Source: Ottelia alismoides
Taxonomy: Eukaryota > Streptophyta > Magnoliopsida > Alismatales > Hydrocharitaceae
DNA: 64,000 nt
Direction: 5' to 3'
Assembly (NCBI GenBank): GCA_037367405.1
Contig: JAZKJV010002611.1
Span: 1,054,001 to 1,118,000, forward strand
The notes below the pieces were generated by a model that saw only the letters and a program-made list of their open reading frames with translations, had not been told where the DNA came from and searched no databases. This document shows, in pieces, positions 53,545-64,000 of this stretch; positions within the stretch are counted from its first letter, which is position 1; each line of letters starts with the position of its first letter. The position numbers and the translations under genes are program-made.

Positions 53545-56500
53545 TGTTGAGCGAGAAAATTCGAGGACGGAAATTAATTGATGGTAAAGGTCGTTGTGAT
53601 CCCCAAAATCCCGCGTCAACAAAAAAAATTATTTTTTTTTAAATTTTTTTGCTACTTATTAACCTGTATAGCGGACAGGGTCGAACTCAGGGAGGCTACA
53701 ATTCCCGAGGGTTATTCAATTAATCAGAAACTAATTAAAAGAAAACAGGAATCTCAAAGGACAACTATCCTTGGTTTTTGTGATTTTTTTAAATCTTTTT
53801 ATTTTTTAATTTTTTATTTCCATTTTTTTATATTTTCTGATATTCAAATTTTTAGTGATTTTGATTTTGCAAATTTTTTTTATTTTCAAAAATAACACGA
53901 TGCAATATTCACAAGATTAAAAACACGCACACCAACTCTTTTTGTAATTTTTCAATTAGTCAAAATGCTCAGAAAAATCCTAAGAAAATATTTTTGGGTT
54001 TTAAAAGTTTTGAAATATTTATGAGAATTTTTGTGGAATTTTCAGATGTTTTTGTATTTTTTTTAAAAATCAAACAGTGAGAAAATAAGAAAATGTGCAC
54101 AGCCTGGAGTAATTTGCAACTTAAAAATAATTTAAGTGCCCAAAACTCCTAACAATTATTTTTAGAACAAACTAGAAACAAATATCTACAAACAGCAACT
54201 GAAATCACAATTTTTGGATTTTTGTAGAATTTTTTATGATTTTTAGAAGATTTTTAATATTTTTCAATTTTTTTGGGTTTTATAAATAATTAAAGGGTGA
54301 AAATTGGTCACAAATTAAAATACAATGAAATCAAACTACCTTAGTTTTTTGAAGTTTTTGGAACAATATTTGAATTTTTATGAATTTTCGAATATCAAGA
54401 AGACAAAAAGACACTGTTTTTGATTTTTAAATAATACCAAACTAAGTCATAATGCTATAAAAATATTATGCTAGGAAGGTAATCACATCAGGAACATGGC
54501 ATAATTTTCTCAAAAATTTTGGATCACAAATAACCTTTATTTCAATGAAAAAGATCAAGCAAGTTATTATTCTGCAGTTCAGGGACCAAATTGTAAATAC
54601 TGTAAGAGTTTTGGACAGAAATGTAAATAATCAATGTTTTGCATAAAATAAATAACAAAAGTAAAGAGAGAGGTGAAAACGCAAATTACTCCTTGAGGGA
54701 GCGTGCACGACACGTGATAGAGCTGGCAGGGGCGTACTCGTAATTTTTAAATCCTCCGGGGGGCGTAGATGTAATTCATCCCTTTTTTTAATTGAATCCA
54801 AACCCTAAAGGGGGTTTCGTTTCTTGCAAAGGGGGCCAACAAGGGGGCAAAGGGGGCACAACCGCCGCCTTCAATCTCTTCTTCTTCACGCGATGGAGCG
54901 GCTTCGCGGCGGAGCGGTGATGCAGCGCGGAGGAGTGGCGCTCGTGCGGCGGATCGGCGGGGTCGCGAGGAGCGCGCTGCTCGAGGTTTGGGCGGAGAGG
55001 ACCACGCGCACGGAGGTGCGGATCAACGGCGGCGCGCGCAACGCTTGATGGCGCGGAGGAGGCGAGGTCGGATGCTGGGTGCCTGTCGATCAGCGGGCCT
55101 GCTGGATGGTTCCAGGAGTTGCGGGCCGGCGTCGAGGTGGTGGCGAGTCGGGCCGCCGCGCGGTCGGCGGAGCTGCTGGAGGGGCGCCGCCCAGCGGCTG
55201 GAGTGGAGCGGGACTGCTGCGTGGTGGCGGCGGTCCGGCAATTGGGAGGCCGATGGAGGGAGAGCGGGCGGCGGGGGTTGGTGACCCCGCGTCTGTGGCG
55301 ATTTTTTTTGTTTTTTTTATTTTTTTTAATTTTATTTTGTTATCTTATGTAAACAGTGAATGATAATAAAAAAACTTTTTTTTGTATTTTTTTAAATCCG
55401 AAAAACAGAAAATAAAAAGGATCGAGAATTTTTTTAATTTTCTTTTATATTAGTGATCCTGCAAAACAAACGTTAGAGAACAAATAGAAAAAAATTATTT
55501 ATCTACAAATCGGAAGAAATGAATGAGGATCCGGCAGACATGAGGGGTTCGAATCCGACTCTCCGACCACCGTGCGTGGTCGGAGTTGATAGATCGTATG
55601 AGATAGAAATTGAAGGCGAAGAGATCAAGAAGATGAGATGGAAATTCAAGTCGGTGGCGGATCAAAAATCGTGATGATTTTTTTTATGATCTAGAAGAAC
55701 AAAATGACGATAAAAAATGCGATAAAATAAAAAGCGATTAAACTAGATAAAAATGCAAAGAAAAAATGCGGATCTCACCTTAGAAGCAGAAAATAGACCG
55801 TGATCGCCTCGACAAGGCCGACTCGCTGTCACCGGACGGCTTGGAGGCTAGGCAACTTCCTCGACGAAATTTCTCTCGGAGATCGGGCTCCTCTCTCTAA
55901 AGATTGATCAGGTTGGAATGAGGGAGATGGAGCCATATAAATAGAAAAGAGAGACATTTGAATTTTTGAATTTTTGGATAAGAAGATAAGAGAGATTTTT
56001 TTGGTGGAAGAGATAACACGAGAGATAGAATAGAAAGATAAAATTATTTACAAAATTATCTAATTTTTTTGAATTTTTGTCACTTTATTTATTTGAATTA
56101 AAAAATGTTATTTTTTTATTTTTTTATGATGGTTAGTTAAAAATAGCAACTATATACATGTACTATATACATATATGACATTATATACAAGGATAAATGG
56201 GGAAATTAGCCTCTTTTTTTGTTTTAAGAATTTTATTAATTTTTTTTATTTTTATTTTTGTTTTAAGTAATTAGTAAAAATATTTACAAACATATATACA
56301 AATACAATATACACAAAATACAAGGGAAAATTGCACAAACCACCTCAGAAAACCGACTTTTCAACCGTAGCTCCAAAAATTATAAAATCACAGCCATTTT
56401 GAAGACAGTTTAATTTGGAATTCAATGGAAGTGAAATTGGTTCAATTTGATATTATATGGAGCCGGAATTAATCTTTAAATTAGTGCTTAGTGGCTTTTT

Positions 56501-56986
56501 CCATGTGTGGCTGCTTTTATTCTGTACATTATTTAATTGTGCAATCATTTTTATTATTTAGGATGCATTTTTATTTACAACTTTGGTTTTGAATGTTATT
56601 TGATTTGGGGTCAATTAAGGTACAAATAAATTAATGTCAGTTTTATACAGATATACACAAAATAAGTGAGAAACACATTTTTTTTTGGATTTTCTGATTG
56701 AGGACCCTATCTCCCCCTACTTTATTCATGGTCGATCAGGTCAAGTCTTGACCTTCTCTTGGGGTTCGGGTCAGCCTGTATACAGTCTTCCCTTCTTTTT
56801 TTCTTTTCTTTATTTTTCCTTTCTTTCTTTATATATTTATTTTAGGTTAAAATTAGTAAGAAATGTACAATATTTACACACAAATGCAAGTTAGTAAAAA
56901 TATGGAGTTAGCGTTATATGCAGGTGTTTTATAAGGGATTTTAAGCTAAAATAAATGAATAAAGATGACGAATCGCAGATTCATCA
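53545..56986 (-). repeat. 3' LTR (3442 bp)
   Basis: In sense orientation it begins TGATGAATCTGCGATTC at 56986 and ends CGCTCAACA at 53545, with the standard TG..CA ends. A TATA-like box lies at 55935-55944. It has an AT-rich part, a GC-rich part (54780-55300) and the block GAGTTCGACCCTGTCCGC at about 53680 shortly before its end, as in other plant gypsy LTRs of this kind. GC-rich frames such as 54824-55048 are not called as genes. Confidence 0.92.
55935..55944 (-). promoter_or_regulatory. TATA-like box of the 3.44-kb LTR
   Basis: On the minus strand the text is CTATTTATAT followed by GGCTCCATC, about 1.05 kb after the LTR start. A plausible splice donor (CTAAG then GTGAGATC) follows at about 55783. 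Confidence 0.6.
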
Positions 56987-57000
56987 TCCCCCTATGCTTT
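56987..57000 (-). other. Polypurine tract of the minus-strand element
   Basis: In sense orientation AAAGCATAGGGGGA directly precedes the LTR start TGATGAATC. It resembles the G-run endings AAGTATAGGGGG of the upstream hairpins. Confidence 0.85.
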
Positions 57001-58680
57001 ACCTTTGCTAGTCCCTTAGCAAACACTTATTTGAAAGAATAAGTGAAGAAGAAAAAGAAAGGGAAAATAAAGAAAGTAGGACAATATTGAGTATTAAACT
57101 TATCTTCATAAAATTGTAGTTTGGAGCTCTGTAGGACCTTTGGATTATTTGTGTGTCGGAACTTCTGTGAGACTTAGAATTTTAAAACCAACAGCCTTCA
57201 AGTTCTACACATCATTGTCACAGTTTTGGCCCAGAAGTCATCTTAGATCGATCCTCTTCCCAAAGCATACCCTATGAACATTGAACAATCGACTCATGTG
57301 TGTGAAAAATTTTAGCTCTTCCCATACAGAATGCCGGACTACCATGCAAATCTCCTCTCCAATAACTCATCCTCGGGGAGTCAGGTATTTCCTTCTAAGG
57401 TCTGTCGTGCTGTGTTCACAATCGAATTAGGGGAGAAGTTAGAAGAATGAGAAAAGAACTGGAGGGTGGTTTAGTGTAGTCACCTCTCCTTGTGAAGCTG
57501 GCCAGTGTAGCCGAGTCTCCACCAAGATCTGCAGGTTTTCTTGAAGCTTGGACCTTTTTGGTCAGATATTTATTTGGTAGTAGCTTCTTTGTATTTGGAG
57601 TTTTGGTGGTTCTGCTTGGATCTTGTTGTGCCCCTACGGATATAGAAACTTTTTTTTCCGTACATGTTTTGGGGTCTTAGAAAAAATTGTGCCCAGCCGT
57701 CCATCCCTTTTCCGAAGCTTTATTTCAACCCGTACTCCGGTCTTTAGATTTCCACGCTACCAGAAAAGAAACTCATACAGTCTTCCAACATCCCGTCTGA
57801 GTTGAGCTAAGTGCATAGTGCGGGAGTACAAATTAATTCGCTATTCCAGAGTTGTACCCAGAATGAAGAGACCAGGTTAGACACTAAGAGTCAAATGCTG
57901 CACATTGTCATGTGGAACTCAAAGAATTAAGTCAAAGACCTGAAGCTTCTAAAATCCTATTTCTCGGTGAAGTTCCTCTGAGAATTAGTTGGATTAAGGT
58001 CCAACTAAGCTCCATTCTTCAATTTTATTCCAGACATAGTTTAAATATCAATACTATCCAGAAAAATGCACATGCAAATGCAGACTATGAACAATGCAGA
58101 GAGTTTTTTTTAAAGAATGATGCACATGTGAAAAGAACCATTTTTTTAAACAATTTTCTAATTTTGAACTTTTTATGGATTTTTGGAGAAAAATGCAGAT
58201 GTGAAAGAAAGCTTTTTTTATGCAAATTTTTATGATTTTTGGTTTTGTAGTTTTTTTTAAAGGAGAAAGGGTTAGTAATATATACAAGTATATACAAGAG
58301 ACTTTTTTTGTGTGTTTTTTTGTTTTTGTTTGTTTTTTGTTTGTTTTTTTTGTTTGTTTTTTTTTCTCTCTCTCTCTCTCTTCCCATTTTTTTGTTTTTT
58401 TGTGTTTTTTTTTGTTTTTGTTTTTGTTTTTGTTTTTTTTTGTTTCATTTTTTTGTTTTCTTCTTTTTTGTTTTGTTTTGTTTTGTTTTTTTTTTGTTTT
58501 TTTGTTTTGTTTTTTTGTTTGTTTTTTTTGTTTTTTTGTTATTTTTGTTGTTTTTTTGTTTTTTTGTTTGTTTTTTGTTTGTTTTTTTTACACACGTGGA
58601 TTTTGCAAAATATACACATAACCCCTCAAATAAATGTATTTAAAAGTACGAGTTATGTCTAAAGTATATATACAATATAT
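57001..58680 (-). other. Non-coding region between hairpin array and polypurine tract
   Basis: No domain was recognised on either strand. Contains the T/G simple repeat at 58300-58590. A chance-type set of Phe-rich frames in that tract is not coding. Confidence 0.55.
58300..58592. repeat. T-rich simple repeat (T-runs broken by single G)
   Basis: Nearly 300 bases of T-runs of 4-9 separated by G, with one short (CT)n block at 58366-58381. In the element's sense direction this is a run of A with single C. It gives false long Phe-rich frames on the plus strand. Confidence 0.9.
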
Positions 58681-58684
58681 ACGA

Positions 58685-59066
58685 CACCCCCTATACTTAG
58701 CTCGAACTACGTCTTCATAGTGATCAGAGAGCGACGAAGGAAGACATAACTCGTGCTAAGCAAAGAGAGGTGAAAAGGCTCCTATGCTACAACGACTCAA
58801 AGAAAAGATAAAGAGAAGTTGGTGATCCCCCCTATACTTAGGATCAAGTAATCCTAAGTATAGTGGAATGTACAAAGGGGAAAACCGATGAAGAGAATGT
58901 ACAGACTCACAAAGACACGATATGAACAACATCACCCCCCCTATACTTAGGGTAGAGTATCCCTAAGTATAGGCAACAACAACATGGGTGATAAATAGGA
59001 CGAATATGAACAACACAAATCCTTCACCCCCCTATACTTAGGATAAAGCACATCCTAAGTATAGCA
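58685..59066 (-). repeat. Hairpin and G-run array of the minus-strand element
   Basis: In sense (minus) orientation, starting just after the ORF: CTATACTTAGGAT pairs with ATCCTAAGTATAG then GGGGG (59029-59066); CCTATACTTAGGG pairs with CCCTAAGTATAGG then GGGGG (58934-58972); CTATACTTAGGAT pairs with ATCCTAAGTATAG then GGGGG (58827-58863). The fourth (58688-58764) has longer arms with TGCTTAGCACGAG and CTCGAGCTAAG-like text, then AAGTATAGGGGG. Three stems of about 13 base pairs are perfect. The same array, decayed, follows the pol of the plus-strand element. Confidence 0.88.
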
Positions 59067-59166
59067 TATATATACACACACACACACACGGAAAAGGGGT
59101 GAATGATAAAACAGGAGAAGCCAGAGTGAAACGAAAGGATATACAAGAGGAGTGGATGTACAAAGG

Positions 59167-60996
59167 TTAGGAAGGTCGAAAGCGAGCCTTCTTGCGGGAC
59201 CGTTGAGGTATGGATTTGACAAGGTGTAGGTCAATATTGGGATCATCATTAGACATAAACTGAGTAGGATCGACCAAGAAAGTATCCTCAACGATTTCAG
59301 ATTGTGCAGGCCTAAACCGGTTATTGGAAGTAGTGTGATCATGTCCTGCCTGGGAAGTCTCGCAAACATCAAAGTAGAATGGCTCGAAATCATTATCAGA
59401 AAAAGTATGATCAATTTCAACCTGGCGAGCCTCTATCGGATCATCATCTTTATCAAAAGGCCCAAATTCCTTTATAAAAGCAATCAAATCAAATTTGGCC
59501 TGATCGGTCTCTTCTGAATCAGGGTGTATAGAAACGGACTTATCAGTGAAAGTAGTCGAATCGTGTCCGTCCTGTCTAATCTCAGAGTCTGCCTTCCGCT
59601 CTAGAGTATCTATCGTGTAAATCCCGCGGATGTCATCAATGCATCGCCACATACCAGAAGAGGGAACTCCAAGGTCTATGCTTTCCGAGTCCTCCTCCTT
59701 GAAGAGGAATTCCCGGGTCTCAGTATCATCCATCATATAGCAAAAATCTCTAGTATTATCATCATAATCAAAGTCCTTGGGGTTGTCTAACACGGGTGGG
59801 CTCTCATGGGATGCGGGTTTCTGGATGGTAGTGGGTGTAGTGATTAACACATCGCTCCCTACATCATAACGGAAGCGAATCTCTCCTGAACCATAGTCAA
59901 TAACGGCTCCTGCAGAGGCAAGGAAAGGCCGTCCCAGGATGATTGGAGGGTGCTCCACAGGGGTGGAGGTCTCCGTGGGCATTACAACAAAATCTGAAGT
60001 AAAATCCATGCCCTGAATGATAATGACAGCATTTTCTAAAATACCCTTCGGCCTCTTGATAGATCCATCAGCAAATTGAACTATCATCCTGGTTTTCTTG
60101 AGAGGCCCAAGATGAAGAGACTGTACCATAGAGAAGGGTATTATGTTAATTGACGAACCGCCGTCAAGGAGGGCGTTATCACAAGAATAGTCAGATATGG
60201 AGCAACTCACAAGAGGTGTGGCCGTGTTCCCTTTCTTAAAATATGGACGGTGAGAGATGGCGTAGGCAGTGGCCATGGTCAAGATGTGATGCTCAGATCT
60301 TCTCCTTCTCTTTCTCTTCTTGTGTTGAGGAGTAGATAAATCTATCATGGCCTGTTGAAGTGGGGCTTTAATGATCTCATGAAGGGTGGCCACCACTTCG
60401 GGTTTAGTCAACATTTTTTTGAATTTTTGGACCTCATCCATACAAGGGAGGAGGTCGGAATCAGCATTTACATGAGGATTGCCAAGAGCAGTCTGTACAG
60501 TGGCATCCTCGGGATCTAGGTTGGGACATGGCTGTGTGCGTAAATGATCGGGCATTTGGGTTCTTTTCTCACTAAATGAATCAATAATATGTCTCCCAGA
60601 ATCTTTTTGTATTTTCAAAATTTTCTCATTTTTTTGTGTTTTGGATGATTTCAAGCTCTCATGATTATCCTCGAGTGAATCAATATCCTCAAATATTGGA
60701 CCAGCGTTCTGTCTCTCAATTATGTTAATAAAATTGGAAATCTTCGAATTCATATGCACCACCATTTGATTCAATGTGTTAAGTGTGGAAATCATGAAAG
60801 GTGACTCCAAAATCCCAGGATCGGGTGGGTTGAATGAGGGTGGGTGAAAATCAAAGTCCTCCGTCTCCTGAAATAATGGGTTAGGCGGATATGCACAAAC
60901 ATCAGGAGGAAGATCCTCCTGGAAAAGGGAAGGTGGATCGTCTGGAGAGTACAAGGTATCAGCGAAGATCGGATTAGAATAACTCCAGTCGGCCAT
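59167..60996 (-). CDS. Retropepsin-like ORF of the minus-strand element (gag-linker plus protease, no RT)
   Basis: Intact frame of 609 residues from the ATG at 60996 (context AAGATGGC), extendable to 649 residues at 61116. Numbered from the longer start, residues 100-140 look helical, 266-273 are a basic patch (KKRKRRRR), and 315-420 are a retropepsin: ALLDGGSSINIIPFSMV with the catalytic Asp, QFADGSIKRPKGI, then the hydrophobic PPIILGRPFLASAGAVIDYG block. The pre-protease text FKKMLTKPEVVATLHEIIKA matches the Athila/Tat gag-protease linker. The C-terminal third is acidic and ends in RSRKKARFRPS. No capsid block, zinc knuckle or RT is recognisable. A working protease would process gag-type products; whether this one is active is unknown. 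The clean frame fits a young insertion. Confidence 0.85.
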   Translation of the reverse strand: MADWSYSNPIFADTLYSPDDPPSLFQEDLPPDVCAYPPNPLFQETEDFDFHPPSFNPPDPGILESPFMISTLNTLNQMVVHMNSKISNFINIIERQNAGPIFEDIDSLEDNHESLKSSKTQKNEKILKIQKDSGRHIIDSFSEKRTQMPDHLRTQPCPNLDPEDATVQTALGNPHVNADSDLLPCMDEVQKFKKMLTKPEVVATLHEIIKAPLQQAMIDLSTPQHKKRKRRRRSEHHILTMATAYAISHRPYFKKGNTATPLVSCSISDYSCDNALLDGGSSINIIPFSMVQSLHLGPLKKTRMIVQFADGSIKRPKGILENAVIIIQGMDFTSDFVVMPTETSTPVEHPPIILGRPFLASAGAVIDYGSGEIRFRYDVGSDVLITTPTTIQKPASHESPPVLDNPKDFDYDDNTRDFCYMMDDTETREFLFKEEDSESIDLGVPSSGMWRCIDDIRGIYTIDTLERKADSEIRQDGHDSTTFTDKSVSIHPDSEETDQAKFDLIAFIKEFGPFDKDDDPIEARQVEIDHTFSDNDFEPFYFDVCETSQAGHDHTTSNNRFRPAQSEIVEDTFLVDPTQFMSNDDPNIDLHLVKSIPQRSRKKARFRPS

Positions 60997-62242
60997 CTTC
61001 GAAACAAATGATGGGAGAGCACGAGGGTCAAGCCAAAAGATATGGAGAAAAAGGCGCAAATGCACAGAAAAGATCTGGTATGCACACAAACAATCAAACA
61101 CAATACAAACCCCCAATTCACCAACTCAACGCAATGTGAAGACCGTGAAGGTTCGGTCTCTTAATCTTGTATGTTTTAGAGTTAGGTGATAATCACAAAG
61201 TTGTACAAACACTTAGGCTGAATTATGGGATTTGGGCACTAACCTTAGTGTGTACGCGAGCAAGTTAAAACGAATACAATGAGGGGGTTACTCTCCCCAA
61301 AACAATGATTTTTCCTTGTATTTTTTTAGGGTCGAGTTTTCTTTAGCAGTCCCAAATTTTAGGCAGTTGTCACTTGGTTAAGATATTTTCAAAGAATCGC
61401 TTACCGAGTGTCCAATTTACTTTTTAACTTATGTGAGTGAAAACAAGGGAGGAGATCGGAAATGCCAATGCGCGATTAAAAACGATGATGCATGCAGGGG
61501 TTAGAGATGCGTACCTTGTCGCCAGCACTCTACATGCAAGTGATCCGCGCAGAATTTAAATACAGAAAATAAACTAACCTATATGCAAATGCAAGCAAAC
61601 CGTCCTAGATGATAACTTCTATTAACGGGCAAGAACAAGTTAATTTGACTAAGTCCAAATTACGATCTACTCTATAGGCACAGAAATCCTTGTTTAGGGT
61701 GTTTGTACCTAATTAATTACCTGGCTCAAGCAAATTAATTAAAGAAATCAATAGGTGGCTTTCGAAATCCGCGGAAAACAAAGAAAATAAAGGCGATGAA
61801 AACAAAACCGATGAGGTCCCCCAAGTGCACCGGCACTTGGCGAAACAGACCCCGCAACAAATGAATGTCCGTTTACAAGAGTTCAAATGCTAGAAAATAA
61901 AGACTCTCTCTCTCTCTCTCTCTCTCTCTTTCCTTTCTCTTTTTTTTCGGCTCTTTCAATTTTCTTCTCCTCTTCTCACGCTATCCTGCGGCTTGGTGAA
62001 GAATCAAGCCGCCTCCACGTCGCTTGGGTGCTTCGGTTCTCCTAGGATCGCCTCCTTCGCTCCGCGGGCCCTCGCAAAAAAAAGAAAAGAGAATGTGTAA
62101 GAAACACAATTTTCAAATATGAGAAAATGATGAAATGAATGCAATGGATATGAACAATGAAGTAATGTGGCAAAATGATAAACAGGTATTTACAACCAAG
62201 AATAGCAGGTCAAAAGAGAAACTTAACTACCCTCGCCGTGCC
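60997..62242 (-). other. Untranslated leader of the minus-strand element
   Basis: About 1.25 kb from the primer-binding site to the ORF. No domain recognised. Contains a (CT)n run at 61903-61929 on the plus strand (GA on the sense strand). Confidence 0.6.
61903..61929. repeat. (CT)n microsatellite
   Basis: Uninterrupted CT dinucleotides for about 27 bases in the leader of the minus-strand element. Confidence 0.95.
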
Positions 62243-62260
62243 TCCCCGGCAACGGCGCCA
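62243..62260 (-). other. Primer-binding site, tRNA-Asp type
   Basis: The minus strand reads TGGCGCCGTTGCCGGGGA, the full 18 bases complementary to the 3' end of plant tRNA-Asp including CCA. It lies three bases (AAA) inside the LTR end. This site is typical of Athila/Tat-type gypsy elements. It fixes the orientation of the element. Confidence 0.95.
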
Positions 62261-62263
62261 TTT

Positions 62264-64000
62264 TGTTGAGCGAGAAAATTCGAGGACGGAAATTAATTGA
62301 TGGTAAAGGTCGTTGTGATCCCCAAAATCCCGCATCAAAAAAAATTATTTTTTTTTAAATTTTTTTGCTACTTATTAACCTGTATAGCGGACAGGGTCGA
62401 ACTCAGGGAGGCTACAATTCCCGAGGGTTATTCAATTAATCAGAAACTAATTAAAAGAAAACAGGAATCTCAAAGGACAACTATCCTTGGTTTTTGTGAT
62501 TTTTTTAAATCTTTTTATTTTTTTAATTTTTTCATTTCTATTTTTTTATATTTTCTGATATTCAAATTTTTAGTGATTTTGATTTTGCAAAAAATTTTTT
62601 ATTTTCAAAAATAACACGATGCAATATTCACAAGATTAAAAACACGCACACCAACTCTTTTTGTAATTTTTCAATTAGTCAAAATGCTCAAAAAAATCCT
62701 AAGAAAATATTTTTGGGTTTTAAAAGTTTTGAAATATTTATGAGAATTTTTGTGGAATTTTCAGATCTTTTTGTATTTTTTTTAAAAATCAAACAGTGAG
62801 AAAATAAGAAAATGTGCACAACCTGGAGTAATTTGCAACTTAAAAATACTTTAAATGCCCAAAACTCCTGACAATTATTTTTAGAACAAACTAGAAATAA
62901 ATATCTACAAACAGCAACTGAAATCACAATTTTTGGATTTTTGTAGAATTTTTTATGATTTTTAGAAGATTTTTGATATTTTTCATTTTTTTGGGTTTTG
63001 TAAATAATTAAAGGGTGAAAATTGGTCACAAATTAAAAGACAATGAAATCAAACTACCCTAGTTTTTTTTTGAAGTTTTTGGAACAATATTTGAATTTTT
63101 ATGAATTTTCGAATATCAAGAAGACGAAAAGACACTGTTTTTTATTTTTAAATAATACCAAACTAAGTCAAAATGCGATAAAAATATTATGCTAGGAAGG
63201 TAATCACATCAGGAACATGGAATAATTTTCTCAAAAATTTTGGATCACAAATAACCTTTATTTCAATGAAAAAGATCAAGCAAGTTATTATTCTGCAGTT
63301 CAGGGACCAAATTGTAAATACTGTAAGAGTTTTGGACTGAAATGTAAATAATCAATGTTTTGCATAAAATAAATAACAAAAGCAAAGAGAGAGGTGAAAA
63401 TGCAAATTACCCCTTGAGGCAGCGTGCACGACACGTGATAGAGCTGGCAGGGGCGTACTCGTAATTTTGAAATCCTCCGGGGGGCGTAGATGTAATTCGT
63501 CCCTTTTTTTAATTGAATCCAAACCCTAAAGGGGGTTTCGTTTCTTGCAAAGGGGGCCAACAAAGGGGCAAAGGGGGCACAGTTGCCGCCTTCAATCTCT
63601 TCTTCTTCACGCGATGGAGCGGCTTCGCGGCGGAGCGGTGATGCGGCGCGGAGGAGTGGCGCTCGCGCGGCGGATCGGCGGGGTCGCGAGGAGCGCGCTG
63701 CTCGAGGTTGGGGTGGAGAGGACCACGCGCGCGGAGGTACGGATCAATGGCGGCGCGCGCAACGCTTGATGGCGCGGAGGAGGCGAGGTCGGATGCTGGG
63801 TGCCTGTCGATCAGCGGGCCTGCTGGATGGTTCCAGGAGTTGCGGGCCGGCGTCGAGGTGGTGGCGAGTCGGGCCGCCGCGCGGTCGGCGGGGCTGCTGG
63901 AGGGGCGCCGCCCAGCGGCTGGAGTGGAGCGGGACTGCTGCGTGGTGGCGGCGGTCCGGCGGGTGGGAGGCCGATGGAGGGAGAGCGGGCGGCGGGGGTT
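62264..64000 (-). repeat. 5' LTR (cut by the window edge)
   Basis: Nearly identical to 53545-55281 apart from scattered substitutions and small indels in A/T runs. By comparison with the 3' LTR it should extend about 1.7 kb past the window. Confidence 0.93.

Larger units (their letters stand above)
53545..64000 (-). mobile_element. Young long-LTR gypsy-type element with one retropepsin ORF and no RT (runs off the window)
   Basis: Direct repeats start at 53545 and 62264, both with TGTTGAGCGAGAAAATTCGA, and stay nearly identical for at least 1.7 kb, to the window edge. A perfect tRNA-Asp primer-binding site on the minus strand lies three bases inside the 62264 copy, so this copy is the 5' LTR and the element reads leftwards. 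The 53545-56986 copy is the 3' LTR, preceded (in sense) by the purine tract AAAGCATAGGGGGA. The internal region of 5.3 kb has a 1.2-kb leader, the retropepsin ORF, a hairpin array and about 1.7 kb of non-coding sequence. RT, RNase H and integrase are missing, so it is non-autonomous. It is inserted in the hairpin region of the plus-strand gypsy element. Confidence 0.93.

Noticed and set aside
54824..55363. Several GC-rich frames (for example MERLRGGAV..) in the LTR of the minus-strand element, repeated at 63545
   Set aside because: They lie inside the LTR, opposite to the element's sense, and have no recognisable domain; both copies exist only because LTRs are duplicated.
58220..58662. Three overlapping plus-strand frames of 111-133 residues rich in Phe
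   Set aside because: They translate a T/G simple repeat in three frames at once; composition alone keeps them open.
59302..59517. Plus-strand 71-residue frame
   Set aside because: Shadow of the intact retropepsin ORF on the minus strand.
62243..62260. Possible tRNA-Asp gene from the CCCCGGCAACGGCGCCA text
   Set aside because: Only the last 18 bases match; no cloverleaf precedes them and the place at an LTR border identifies a primer-binding site.
1..64000. CRISPR arrays, operons, riboswitches, ribosome-binding sites
   Set aside because: The sequence is plant nuclear DNA by its transposon and gene content; no regularly spaced short repeats of CRISPR type were seen.

Overview
The window reads as nuclear DNA of a flowering plant with a large, repeat-rich genome. 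It contains plant-type Ty1/copia and Ty3/gypsy (Athila/Tat-like) retrotransposons, L1-like and RTE-like LINEs, hAT-type DNA elements, a Mutator-like element with a captured NAC gene fragment, and one plant-type CDC20-like gene ending in an Ile-Arg tail. The species cannot be read from the sequence. All element calls come from reading translations, terminal repeats and target-site duplications (TSDs) by eye.

Layout. 1-2050: decayed L1-like LINE (minus). 2560-3659: broken hAT transposase, cut by a Ty1/copia element (3660-9138, plus) whose RT-RNase H frame is open except for two stop codons; its 3' end is a recombinant array of LTR fragments. 10380-15130: a second L1-like LINE (minus), split by a 2.7-kb hAT-like element (11502-14246) that itself carries a 1.15-kb hAT-like element (12339-13488). 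15165-20165: a decayed minus-strand copia element with a 429-bp hAT MITE in its RT; a 205-bp hAT MITE lies near its other end. 23170-25440: a third L1-like LINE tail, split by an 840-bp TRIM (24369-25208). 25690-28010: an RTE-like LINE. 29779-31071: the only convincing host gene, a single-exon CDC20/FZR-like WD40 protein on the minus strand.

33.4-46.7 kb is a non-coding head-to-tail array, LTR-internal-LTR-internal-LTR, of a long-LTR gypsy-related family. The third LTR carries a Pack-MULE (44489-45951) with 93-bp terminal inverted repeats, a perfect 9-bp TSD and the first exon of a NAC transcription factor. 47.1-53.5 kb is a decayed Athila/Tat-like gag-pro-RT-RH-IN region (plus). It is cut by a young minus-strand LTR element (53545 to beyond 64000) with a 3.44-kb LTR, a perfect tRNA-Asp primer-binding site, a polypurine tract and one intact retropepsin ORF, but no reverse transcriptase or integrase. 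Both gypsy-type elements carry, after their coding region, a row of hairpins each ending in a G-run.

How the parts relate: almost everything is retroelement and transposon insertion into older insertions, so TSDs and interrupted reading frames give a relative order of events. The CDC20-like gene sits between LINE remnants and the LTR array. No tRNA, rRNA or CRISPR feature was seen.
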